DNA of 46,386 nucleotides from Muribaculaceae bacterium (GTDB lineage Bacteria > Bacteroidota > Bacteroidia > Bacteroidales > Muribaculaceae), in contig JAGAJP010000007.1 of NCBI GenBank assembly GCA_017626045.1, positions 1 through 46,386 on the forward strand, given 5' to 3'. Both the position numbers and the translations under genes were made by a program. Numbering within the stretch: the stretch's first letter is position 1; each line of letters opens with the position of its first letter. Below are positions 7,942 to 14,820 of this stretch, in pieces. Under the pieces are notes generated by a model. That model did no database searches. It worked only from the letters and a program-made list of their open reading frames with translations, and was not told the DNA's origin.

Positions 7942-8568
7942 TTAACTTGTTTAATAATGAGATTTGGCGATTGTCCAAAAACCAATGTATCAGAAGGGAC
8001 ATCCTCATCTTTCACAATTGTTCCTGCTCCTAATGTCACATTGTTCCCTATATGACAATTACCAATAATGGAAGCGCCTGCACATAACCGAACGTTTGTC
8101 CCCAATATCGGATAAATGCCTCGATTGTTACCTACCGTGCAGTTTTGTCCGAAACTGAACCCTTCTCCGTAAACAGCACGTCCCATTACTGACCCAACAG
8201 GATGGTCAAGTGTAAAGAATCGTGGGAGTTCAACTTCATGATAAAGATCGCAACCATGCATTATCTTGTTCAGATAATACAGTTTATCGGCAAGATTCCG
8301 ATTGTCTGTTTCCGTTACTATTGTATTTGAGAAATAGTATAAGAACACTGTGTATTGTGCTGATTGCAAAGGGTTGAAATAGGTTTCTCCATTGAGCGAA
8401 TAATATTTGTTTGGTGTTCTTTCAAAACAATATTCACACCTTGAAATTACCCCCCCCCCCGGTCATTTTATTGTTAATCAGGCTTCTATCTCTGGCGCTT
8501 AATTCCCAAAAGGAGTTAAGTTGGCGAATAAGGGTATTCTCTATTTCACTTAAAGAGACGGATGTCAT
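7938..8568 (-). CDS. Hexapeptide-repeat (LbH) acyltransferase, out of frame at a poly-G tract (phase-off)
   Basis: Translation can begin at an ATG at 8568 that overlaps the pseC stop (TGATG). It reads MTSVSLSEIENTLIRQ and on to KMT, then enters the 11-G tract (plus-strand C, 8450-8460) and stops nine codons after entering the tract (GGGGNFKV, stop). The frame after the tract is clearly coding: RCEYCFERTPNKYYSLNGET leads straight into the 143 codons from 8369, with no stop between. That part holds left-handed beta-helix repeats (VRLCAGASIIGNCHIGNNVT, then LGAGTIVKDEDVPSDTLVFG) as in serine O-acetyltransferase-like enzymes. A tract of 10 or 13 Gs would join both parts into a protein of about 209-210 residues. 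Its place among the pse genes suggests it adds an acyl group to pseudaminic acid or its precursor; the substrate is inferred. Confidence 0.85.
8450..8460. repeat. Homopolymer tract of 11 C (11 G on the coding strand)
   Basis: Base 8450 through 8460 are all C on the plus strand. The tract lies in the coding part of the acyltransferase gene, about 38 codons in. Tracts of this length mutate by slipped-strand mispairing and often act as contractile on/off switches for surface-glycan genes. The number of bases here gives the off frame. Confidence 0.9.
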
Positions 8569-9728
8569 CATTCTCTGAAGAATTCTTTTACTTTTTCTAT
8601 CACATACTCCTGTTCTTCATCCGTAAGTGTAGGGAACATTGGGAGGCTGAGGCAGTGTTCGTAATACTTCTCTACTACCGGAAGATCTCCCGGCTTGTTT
8701 CCAAACTGGCGATAATAGGGCATGAGATGCAGCGGCACATAGTGTACCTGTGCATAAATGTCATTCTCATGAAGGAAATCATACAGCCCCTTGCGGTCAG
8801 GCACCTGAATGATATAGAGGTGAAATGCATGATAGATGTCGTCTGCCCTAAAAGGAATCTTGATGTCCTTTATATCGGAAAAGGCAGCGTCATATTTGCG
8901 GGCTATCGCCTGACGACGTTCCAGTCCCTTGTCGGCACGTTCAAGCTGGCTGACGCCAAGAGCTGCCTGAAAATCTGTCAGTCTATAGTTGAATCCCAGA
9001 TCCTGCATCTCGTAATACCATCCTCCGTCATTCTTTTGTAGAAGCGAAGGGTCTTTGGTAATTCCGTGGGTGCGGTAGTGGCAAAGTTTTCTGTACAGTT
9101 CAGGATTGTTGGTGGTGGCCATTCCTCCCTCGCCGGTGGCGATATGCTTCACGGGATGGAAAGAGAATATGCTGATGTCGGCAAATACACCATTGCCGCT
9201 CTGCTGTATCTTGCCATGTGAGTCTCTGAACCATGCACCGGGAGCGTGGCAGGCATCTTCGATGAGCCACATGCCGTATTCATCGCAAAGACTGCGGAAT
9301 TCTTCAAGATTATGAGGGTAGCCTGCGAAATCGACAATGACCACACCCTTATATGTGCCTTTCGGACTCGCTTCGAGAATATCTCTAAGTTTTTTGATGT
9401 CCATGAGATATGTCTCTTCGTCAATATCGCAGAATGTCACATCTCCTCCGCAATACCGTATGCAGTTTGCCGAAGCGGCAAAAGTCATTGGTGTGACAAT
9501 GACCTTGTCACCGGGTTTTACGCCAAGCGCAGTCGCGGCGAGATGAAGGGCGGACGTAGCGTTGTTGACGGCAACCGCGTATTTGGCACCTACATATTTA
9601 GCAAACTTCTCCTCAAATTCCTTAATCTTTGGACCCTGAGTCAGATAGTCGCTTTTCAGCGTCTCTACCACGGCTTTTATGTCGTCGTCGTTAATGGACT
9701 GACGACCGTATGGAATCGGCTTTCGCAT
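8568..9728 (-). CDS. pseC: UDP-4-amino-4,6-dideoxy-N-acetyl-beta-L-altrosamine transaminase PseC
   Basis: PseC is a PLP enzyme that transfers an amino group to the 4-keto sugar made by PseB. The 386-residue protein belongs to the DegT/DnrJ/EryC1 family: YGRQSINDDDIKAVVETL near the start, AVAVNNATSALHLAA (about 52-66), VIVTPMTFAASANCIRYCGG, WLIEDACHAPGAW (about 153-165, Asp that binds the PLP ring nitrogen) and FSFHPVKHIATGEGGMATT (about 187-205), which carries the Lys that forms the Schiff base. The length matches PseC. It lies 2 bases after pseB and shares TGATG with the next gene. Confidence 0.95.
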   Translation of the reverse strand: MRKPIPYGRQSINDDDIKAVVETLKSDYLTQGPKIKEFEEKFAKYVGAKYAVAVNNATSALHLAATALGVKPGDKVIVTPMTFAASANCIRYCGGDVTFCDIDEETYLMDIKKLRDILEASPKGTYKGVVIVDFAGYPHNLEEFRSLCDEYGMWLIEDACHAPGAWFRDSHGKIQQSGNGVFADISIFSFHPVKHIATGEGGMATTNNPELYRKLCHYRTHGITKDPSLLQKNDGGWYYEMQDLGFNYRLTDFQAALGVSQLERADKGLERRQAIARKYDAAFSDIKDIKIPFRADDIYHAFHLYIIQVPDRKGLYDFLHENDIYAQVHYVPLHLMPYYRQFGNKPGDLPVVEKYYEHCLSLPMFPTLTDEEQEYVIEKVKEFFRE

Positions 9729-9730
9729 GG

Positions 9731-10753
9731 TTATTTCACTTCGAAATTGGGGTCAACGTATTTCCTGATGTTCTCACGCATCGACTCGACAGTCTCCCAC
9801 TGGTCGTTCTCTCCCGAGTTGTAATGGAAGCCGTCAGGTACAGGCTTGCCGTTGTGATGTTTGATGAAATCCTCACGCTTGTACTTATATGATACAGACG
9901 GAAGAATGGCATAATACTTACCTATGTCGATAGTATTAAGCGCATCTGTTGCTGTAATCATTTCTTCATGCAGTTTTTCTCCCGGTCTGATACCGACCTC
10001 CACCTGAGGAAGATTTGGCGCTATCGCTGTTGCTACATCCTTGATGTGGTATGAAGGAATCTTCGGAATGAAAATCTCGCCACCAAGATGATGACCGATT
10101 GCAAACATCACCAATGCGACACCGTCCTCAAGCGATATATTGAAGCGTGTCATTCGCATATCAGTAATTGGAAGCTCCTTGGCGCCGTTGTCTCGTTTGT
10201 TGATGAAGAACGGAATGACTGAGCCGCGGGAACCCATTACATTACCGTAACGGACAACCGAGAATCGGATGTCTTTTGAACCCTTGATGTTGTTGGCAGC
10301 GGTAAAAAGTTTATCAGACGTGAGTTTTGTAGCGCCATATAGATTGATTGGAGCACAAGCCTTGTCAGTGGAAAGTGCGACAACATCCTTGACACCGGTG
10401 GCAAGAGCCGCCTTGATGACATTCTGGGCACCATGCACGTTTGTCTTGATGCATTCCTCGGGATTATACTCCGCAGTATCCACCTGTTTGATGGCAGCGG
10501 CATGAATAATCACATCAACGCCCTCGCAGGCACGGGTAAGACGCTCAAGGTCACGCACGTCACCGATGAAGAAACGGAGTTGCGGATACTTGCTCTCGGG
10601 ATATTTCTGTTTCAGCTCAAACTGCTTCAACTCATCACGGGAGTAGATAATGATTTTCTTAACATTGGGATAATCCCTGAGGATAGTCTCAACAAATTTC
10701 TTGCCGAAGGAACCGGTTCCCCCGGTAATCAATACGGTTTTGTTGTTTAACAT
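9731..10753 (-). CDS. pseB: UDP-N-acetylglucosamine 4,6-dehydratase (inverting) PseB
   Basis: PseB carries out the first step of pseudaminic acid synthesis: it removes water from UDP-GlcNAc and inverts C5. The 340-residue protein is a short-chain dehydrogenase/reductase of the FlaA1 type: Rossmann motif ITGGTGSFGKKFV (about 9-21), the RDELKQFE segment typical of PseB (about 39-46), FIGDVRDLERL, IHAAAIKQVD (about 84-93), LSTDKACAPINLYGATKLTS (Y and K of the catalytic YxxxK at about 138-142) and VVRYGNVMGSRGSVIPFF. It is the first gene of the operon; the promoter must lie in 10754-10965, but I see no clear TAnnTTTG there. Confidence 0.95.
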   Translation of the reverse strand: MLNNKTVLITGGTGSFGKKFVETILRDYPNVKKIIIYSRDELKQFELKQKYPESKYPQLRFFIGDVRDLERLTRACEGVDVIIHAAAIKQVDTAEYNPEECIKTNVHGAQNVIKAALATGVKDVVALSTDKACAPINLYGATKLTSDKLFTAANNIKGSKDIRFSVVRYGNVMGSRGSVIPFFINKRDNGAKELPITDMRMTRFNISLEDGVALVMFAIGHHLGGEIFIPKIPSYHIKDVATAIAPNLPQVEVGIRPGEKLHEEMITATDALNTIDIGKYYAILPSVSYKYKREDFIKHHNGKPVPDGFHYNSGENDQWETVESMRENIRKYVDPNFEVK

Positions 10754-10965
10754 ATGTATTTGTTGTTATAGTTTTAATTTGACTTCTTTTGAGTTGTGCT
10801 GTAGTGATTCAATTGGAACTGGATAGCTCTTTTGTCGTAAAATGAATGTCATAGGAAGATAATGTGGCCTTCAGGACTAAATTCTGTATCAAGATTTCGG
10901 TTATGTGGGTATGTATTTCTTGTCAATCATCAAAAGAACCACATTGGATAGTTACGCATTAATTT

Positions 10966-11568
10966 TTATCCAATCCCCAATTCTTGTCTTACTGTATAGT
11001 TTTTTACACATCCGGGACAGTCTAGACATGGTACATTTGCAGTATGACATGAATGGCTATGAAGTATCAGATATAATGGAACCTCGTATTTCTTTATGAT
11101 CTCTGTAGTGTTTAGGTCTGCCGCAGGCATTTCAATTTTTATTTCACCTTCCTGATATTCAGTCAGTGATGATAGTAGATTGTAAAATTTCTTTGTTCCG
11201 TCTTTGTGTCTCTCCTCATCTTGCTTAATAGAGCCAACATATATGGTCTTGACATCAAGAGATATCGCTTTCATGCAGGCTAATGTCACCAATAACTGGT
11301 TTCGGTATGGCCACCATTCCGGTGATGGTGCGATAGACAAGGGCTCAGTGCCATTCAAACAACCGCTGCCAAGGGACGAGCAATCAACGCGAATGACATG
11401 GTGTTCCATATTGAGTTCTCTTGCTACAAAAGCAGCGGACCGTATTTCTGCATCAGCGCATCTTTGACCATAATCTATAGTTATTGCTATGTCCGGCTTC
11501 TTCCAATAAGCTACAGCAACAGAATCCATTCCACCGGAGAGCAATATTGCTGTTTTATTTGATGGCAT
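10966..11568 (-). CDS. QueC-like PP-loop ATPase (7-deazaguanine-type enzyme) in an accessory cassette
   Basis: The 200-residue protein has the QueC layout: PP-loop SGGMDS (residues 11-16) that binds ATP, IDYGQRCADAEIRSA (about 31-45), PYRNQLLVTLA (87-97), GSIKQDEERHKDGTKKFYN (112-130) and a C-terminal zinc site with Cys 174, 181, 184 and 187 (SCHTANVPCLDCPGC). QueC turns 7-carboxy-7-deazaguanine into preQ0. No queD, queE or queF is nearby, and QueC-like enzymes are also known from defence loci such as type IV CBASS, so a specialised role is likely. I chose the ATG at 11568, which begins MPSNKTAILLSGG; an upstream in-frame ATG at 11604 would overlap the kinase gene by 50 bases. Either way it overlaps that gene, so it is translated with it. 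Confidence 0.88.
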   Translation of the reverse strand: MPSNKTAILLSGGMDSVAVAYWKKPDIAITIDYGQRCADAEIRSAAFVARELNMEHHVIRVDCSSLGSGCLNGTEPLSIAPSPEWWPYRNQLLVTLACMKAISLDVKTIYVGSIKQDEERHKDGTKKFYNLLSSLTEYQEGEIKIEMPAADLNTTEIIKKYEVPLYLILHSHSCHTANVPCLDCPGCVKNYTVRQELGIG

Positions 11569-12751
11569 ACCAAATTGATTTATATACCGCAGTGGCAAAA
11601 TCATTTACCATTTCGCATCCAGTCCCGGACAACATCTGCAGGTCATTGCTGTGTTCGCAAGAATTGAACACAACAACCGGAATTCCTTTTTTGACTGCAT
11701 ATCCAACTTCAAACATAGTGCCAGCATCTAATCCGTCAGCTATTGCCAATATTACATCAGAACTATTTAAGCCTTCAATATCGCGTTCAGCAGTCTCATC
11801 GCCTCCTACCCCGACATCATGTAGAGGCGAGAATATTTTGATATTCTCTTGAAGCAACGCTTTGTAAAACTCACATATCAACCAGCGTTGTGAAAATGAG
11901 AAGAAGGGTCCGGCAAGATAAATTTGTCCTTGACGTGATTGGTTTAGTTCTGGATATGAAAACTGTTCTAATTTTACGCGTAGGTCATTAGTATTTCCAG
12001 AAGAAGCGTAACATGCCACTAATTTGGACGCCAAAGCGGCAGAGTCTAGTGCTGAATATCCCTTAAACCAGAAATAGGAAAAGGAGGCGGTAAAGACATC
12101 CCCGGATCCAATACATGATACTTTGGGAGTAATATATACCGGAATGATATACTTGGACTCAACATTGCTGTCATAGACGTATGCTCCTTTTGCTCCATTT
12201 TTAATAACAACACATCTGCAATTTTCTCTTTTAAATAAGTATTTCGCCTGCTCGTCTGGCTCCTCCAAACCAGTAAGGACTTTAGCTTCATGCACATTAA
12301 GAACATAAGCTAAAGTATCGACTTTAGATCCTGTATCACTAAATAATACCGGTCGAACTGAGGTTTGAGGATCATATACAACTCGGTTAGCCGTTATGTG
12401 AAAATCGGCTTCCAACATGCCGAATATTAATACATCGTCTCCCTCTGCATTTATAACTTTCCTATTATGATTAAAATAATCGGGTCTTGGACTTATGCCA
12501 GAGAGGTTGAAAGGGTGTATATAGTAAAACGATATGTCTTCAGAGTCGATTATATGCAATCGCAGATTGCTAAAGCATCCATGACGTAATTGTATTTTTC
12601 TGGCAAATTCATGGCAACAGGTATGAAAATCAATACTGATATCTTTGTCAAGTTCAAGTATTGTATCTAAAGCTCTTACTCCTGACCCATATATTACCTC
12701 TGAATCGGAAAAATCGTTGATTTCCTTATATGTCCCACCAATTATAATCAT
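11555..12751 (-). CDS. PfkB-family kinase fused to a nucleoside 2-deoxyribosyltransferase-like domain
   Basis: The 398-residue protein holds two enzymes. Residues about 1-265 are a ribokinase/PfkB kinase: NVHEAKVLTG (152-161), KNGAKGAY (184-191) and the anion-hole motif IGSGDVFTASF (214-224) with the catalytic Asp 217. Residues about 275-398 are a nucleoside 2-deoxyribosyltransferase (NDT) fold: IYLAGPFF (277-284), GLNSSDVILAIADGLDAGT (327-345) and MFEVG with the nucleophile Glu 348. PfkB enzymes phosphorylate sugars or nucleosides; NDT enzymes swap or cleave the base on 2-deoxynucleosides. The N-terminal sugar-binding part is shorter and more divergent than in ribokinase. It overlaps the 106-residue gene by ATGA and the QueC-like gene by 14 bases. 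AT-rich codon use sets the cassette apart from neighbours. Confidence 0.9.
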   Translation of the reverse strand: MIIIGGTYKEINDFSDSEVIYGSGVRALDTILELDKDISIDFHTCCHEFARKIQLRHGCFSNLRLHIIDSEDISFYYIHPFNLSGISPRPDYFNHNRKVINAEGDDVLIFGMLEADFHITANRVVYDPQTSVRPVLFSDTGSKVDTLAYVLNVHEAKVLTGLEEPDEQAKYLFKRENCRCVVIKNGAKGAYVYDSNVESKYIIPVYITPKVSCIGSGDVFTASFSYFWFKGYSALDSAALASKLVACYASSGNTNDLRVKLEQFSYPELNQSRQGQIYLAGPFFSFSQRWLICEFYKALLQENIKIFSPLHDVGVGGDETAERDIEGLNSSDVILAIADGLDAGTMFEVGYAVKKGIPVVVFNSCEHSNDLQMLSGTGCEMVNDFATAVYKSIWYAIK

Positions 12752-13068
12752 ACCGCAGAAATTTTAATACTGCATACTCCATTAGGAATGTCAAGGGATG
12801 TAATAGTCCCTTTATAGACTGTACCCTTATCAATACATTCAATAAGTTTGTCCATTTTACTTGGAACAGCCAAGACTATCCCTACAGTCTGCGAGTTAAA
12901 TTTTGCGATAACACCTACGTTTGAAACTATCTCTATCTGTAATACATCATGTATCTTTAGTGTCTGTAAAACCGCAGTCACTGGTTTAATCAATACTGTT
13001 TCAAAAGATAGCATTTCGCATGAAGAACCAAAGATTGGTGAAATTAATGATCCGGACATTCCACTCAT
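12748..13068 (-). CDS. Small beta-rich protein, first gene of the QueC-like cassette
   Basis: The 106-residue protein starts MSGMSGSLISPIFGSS and then shows about six alternating hydrophobic strands (FETVLIKPVTAVLQTL, DVLQIEIVS, GVIAKFN, TVGIVLAVP, VYKGTITSLD, CSIKISAV) with one helix (KMDKLIECIDKG). The strand, VGIV, short-helix order faintly recalls a HIRAN-type or other small beta-barrel domain, but I cannot assign it. No membrane segment or cysteine cluster is present. Its stop overlaps the kinase-NDT start (ATGA), so it is part of the same translated unit. It may be a partner, adaptor or modification target of the QueC-like enzyme; that is speculation. Confidence 0.75.
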   Translation of the reverse strand: MSGMSGSLISPIFGSSCEMLSFETVLIKPVTAVLQTLKIHDVLQIEIVSNVGVIAKFNSQTVGIVLAVPSKMDKLIECIDKGTVYKGTITSLDIPNGVCSIKISAV

Positions 13069-13117
13069 AATTATATGATTTATATTGTTATTACTGTAAC
13101 TGTCGAATGATATAATT

Positions 13118-13552
13118 CTATGACTGTCCTCCCTTTATTGAGTCGTTGCGCTTCATGATGGTATATGAGGCGTGGGGTATGTGCCAGATGGGCTCGGGGA
13201 GACCCCAGTAGATGTTGCCGTTAATGGCTGCGGTTTCGAATTCTATTGAGGTGGAGTCTTTACCTTTTCGGGTATATATGTAGAGGAGGGAGCCTTTCTG
13301 AAGTTCTATCTCATCGAACTCAAGGAATCGGCTTGTGGTGTAGTCCGGTAGGTCTGTTCCCGTGTCGGTGACTGAATAGAAGAGGATGAAGCCGTATAGG
13401 GATTCGATATCTTCTTCTGCTCGGAATACGATATGTTCGTTTTGGTAGTCACCGGGATGTTTGATTTCCACAAAGGATAGAGGAAAACTACATAGGGATT
13501 TTAGCAATGACGATACGTCGTCATCTGTGGGGTCTAAGGGTATAAAGTCCAT
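13118..13552 (-). CDS. Hypothetical protein
   Basis: The 144-residue protein is acidic and rich in aromatic residues, with alternating strand patterns (ESLYGFILFYSVTDTGTDLP; GSLLYIYTRKG; NGNIYWGLPEPIWHIP). No signal peptide or membrane segment is seen. I do not recognise the family. It is transcribed in the same direction as the QueC-like cassette and ends 49 bases before the 106-residue gene, so it may be co-transcribed. The GC content is closer to the local average than that of the cassette, which argues that it could be independent. Confidence 0.7.
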   Translation of the reverse strand: MDFIPLDPTDDDVSSLLKSLCSFPLSFVEIKHPGDYQNEHIVFRAEEDIESLYGFILFYSVTDTGTDLPDYTTSRFLEFDEIELQKGSLLYIYTRKGKDSTSIEFETAAINGNIYWGLPEPIWHIPHASYTIMKRNDSIKGGQS

Positions 13553-13570
13553 GGTTGGGGTATTTAGTAG

Positions 13571-13591
13571 TGAGAAATGAGTAATTTCTCA
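13571..13591. terminator. Short hairpin after the repeat-rich gene
   Basis: Bases 13571-13578 (tgagaaat) pair perfectly with 13584-13591 (atttctca) around a 5-base loop. The hairpin overlaps the last codons of the gene that ends at 13589 on the minus strand and precedes the 144-residue gene. There is no clear U run on either side, so termination is uncertain. The sequence also resembles the genome's agtaatgagtaatt repeats. Confidence 0.35.
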
Positions 13592-14557
13592 TTGTGCAAT
13601 TTCAATTTTTTTATGGTTGGGTTGGAGGGCTTTGCGGTTGGCGAGGAGCTGGCGGCGGGCTGCCCGGTCTAAGGGGTGGTTGTCGGGGGCTTGGGCGAGG
13701 GCGCGCTGGATTTCAGAATTGAGAATTGAAAATTGAGAGTTGAAAATTGCTTCAGCTTGAGCGTAGTTAATTTTGAATTTTGACTTGGGGGAGAGGTGGG
13801 AGGTCTGGCTGACCGTCAGGGTTAGTAGGGCGTGTAAGAATTGAGTATTGAGAATTGAGAATTGAGAATTATTTTGGGTTAGGGGGTGGAGGGAGTGGAG
13901 GAATTGAGAGGTGAAAATTGATAATTGAGAATTGTTTTCGATTTGGGCTTCGGCGGGGTGGGTTAATATTAGGCGTAGGCGGGAGATTTGTTCGGGAGTT
14001 AGTAATGAGGGATTAGTAGTTAGTAAATGGGAGGACCAGATCTTTAGGATTTTGGGGAGTTTTAATTGAAAATTTGATGCGAGGATTTGTAAATCCTCGC
14101 CCCCGGTGAAATCCTTGCCCCCAGTGAAATCCTTGCGCTCGGTGGGTGCTAATTCTAAATTTTCAATTCTAAATTCTAAATTCTTAAAATAGGCGTCTAC
14201 TACGTAGGCGTTGATTTGGTCGAGGGGAAGGTTGGCGGCGTTGGAGAGGATGCGGTGGTATGCCTGGCGGAGGAGGTGGGTTCCGGGGGTGTGGCGCACT
14301 ATGCGGTGGAGGAGGTCGTAGTTGTCGAGGACCGGGAGGAGGTCGGGGTCCGGGATGAGGGGGAGGACCTGCTCTACGGCGTGGAGCCATTGGGCGGCTT
14401 CGCGGAGGAGGGGTGCGAGGTCGAAGAGTACGGGGGCTCCGGCGGCGAAGGGTCTGGTGCGCTGGAGGCGTGCGAGGAGGAGGTTTGACTGGGCTGCGAG
14501 CTGGTGCACGGGGAGGGGAGTTAGGGGTAAGTCTCTTCTTCCCTCTTTCTTATGCAT
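13589..14557 (-). CDS. Unrecognised protein with in-frame insertions of dispersed repeats
   Basis: The 322-residue frame is open throughout. The N-terminal part (about 1-135) is a compact helical domain rich in Leu, Arg and Pro (LLREAAQWLHAVEQVLPLIP; DNYDLLHRIVRHTPGTHLLR) and has the GC bias of ordinary genes here. After about residue 125 the protein alternates between similar helical pieces (LTPEQISRLRLILTHPAEAQ; LDRAARRQLLANRKAL) and low-complexity pieces such as NSQFSILN repeated three times, LEFRIENLEL and RKDFTGGKDFTGGEDL. These pieces are encoded by the same repeats that lie between genes elsewhere. The likely history is a normal helical protein that has been interrupted several times by repeats that do not break the frame. 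Function unknown; a decaying gene is possible. Confidence 0.65.
   Translation of the reverse strand: MHKKEGRRDLPLTPLPVHQLAAQSNLLLARLQRTRPFAAGAPVLFDLAPLLREAAQWLHAVEQVLPLIPDPDLLPVLDNYDLLHRIVRHTPGTHLLRQAYHRILSNAANLPLDQINAYVVDAYFKNLEFRIENLELAPTERKDFTGGKDFTGGEDLQILASNFQLKLPKILKIWSSHLLTTNPSLLTPEQISRLRLILTHPAEAQIENNSQLSIFTSQFLHSLHPLTQNNSQFSILNTQFLHALLTLTVSQTSHLSPKSKFKINYAQAEAIFNSQFSILNSEIQRALAQAPDNHPLDRAARRQLLANRKALQPNHKKIEIAQ
13714..13749. repeat. agaattgagaattgaaaatt repeat inside the coding sequence
   Basis: A run of about 11-base units (gaattga, gaattga, aaattga) with one or two mismatches. On the minus strand it encodes IFNSQFSILNSE. Related copies lie at 13837-13870 and 13911-13934 in the same gene, and a shorter one between tyrS and the M28 gene near 28915. 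Confidence 0.8.
13837..13870. repeat. gaattgagaattgagaatt repeat inside the coding sequence
   Basis: Four near-identical units encode NNSQFSILNTQF on the minus strand. This is the longest regular array of this unit in the window. The unit count differs from that at 13714-13749, in keeping with slippage. Confidence 0.8.
13997..14030. repeat. agttagtaatgagggattag repeat inside the coding sequence
   Basis: The stretch is a copy of the taattagtaatgagtaatt repeat seen between genes at 4573-4600 and 16836-16875. Here it is translated on the minus strand as HLLTTNPSLLT. Confidence 0.7.
14079..14184. repeat. Composite GC-rich hairpin plus aattctaaatt repeat inside the coding sequence
   Basis: Bases 14079-14087 (gcgaggatt) pair with 14092-14100 (aatcctcgc). 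The 17 bases 14092-14108 are identical to 1124-1140. Two further ccagtgaaatccttg-like units follow, then aattctaaatt units to 14184. Together they encode residues about 125-160 of the gene, including the FTGGKDFTGGED tandem. Confidence 0.75.
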
Positions 14558-14612
14558 TCTGCTTTTAGATGAGGGCTAATTTGTAAGAGTATCAGATAGT
14601 TGTGGCGCACTT

Positions 14613-14669
14613 GGGTGCTTGAAATCTTGTTATCTCTTAGGAAGAGATTTGCACTTCGGCCAAGCACCC
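14613..14669. other. Long-range hairpin with an internal hairpin
   Basis: Bases 14613-14621 (gggtgcttg) pair perfectly with 14661-14669 (caagcaccc). Inside, 14632-14638 (atctctt) pairs with 14642-14648 (aagagat). On the minus strand this would be in the 5' leader of the gene that starts at 14557. The 18 bases 14632-14649 are an exact reverse complement of 14828-14845 in the putative small RNA. Confidence 0.6.
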
Positions 14670-14702
14670 GATAATCATGACATTAGAAGAGACAAAAATC
14701 GC

Positions 14703-14738
14703 CATTTGCTAAACAAATCGCGGTTTGTTTAGCAAATG
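14703..14738. repeat. Perfect 15-base palindrome
   Basis: Bases 14703-14717 (catttgctaaacaaa) are the exact reverse complement of 14724-14738, with a six-base spacer (tcgcgg). The 13 bases tttgctaaacaaa recur at 14853-14865 in the putative small RNA. It could be an operator for a dimeric regulator or a stable RNA hairpin. Confidence 0.75.
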
Positions 14739-14782
14739 CCACTTTTTGCCCTAAAAAAATCATTTCGCTAAATGCCTAATCT

Positions 14783-14814
14783 TTTGGAAGTATCAGAATT
14801 TTTTTGTAATTTTG
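14783..14814 (+). promoter_or_regulatory. Bacteroidota-type promoter for a small transcript
   Basis: A TTTG at 14783-14786 and TAATTTTG at 14807-14814 are separated by 20 bases, which matches the -33 TTTG and -7 TAnnTTTG consensus of this phylum. Transcription would start close to 14821. No large plus-strand gene follows. Confidence 0.6.
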
Positions 14815-14820
14815 CGATAG

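Noticed and set aside
10966..11568. Ordinary queuosine gene queC
   Set aside because: No other queuosine genes are near, and the gene overlaps a kinase-deoxyribosyltransferase fusion. A specialised role is more likely, though I cannot exclude a normal one.
13700..14190. CRISPR array or tandem protein repeat domain
   Set aside because: The repeats are short, imperfect, lack spacers of constant length and match intergenic repeats elsewhere in the window.
14216..14488. Plus-strand ORF rich in Val, Gly and Glu
   Set aside because: It is the mirror of the GC-rich codons of the minus-strand gene and has no promoter or ribosome-binding site.
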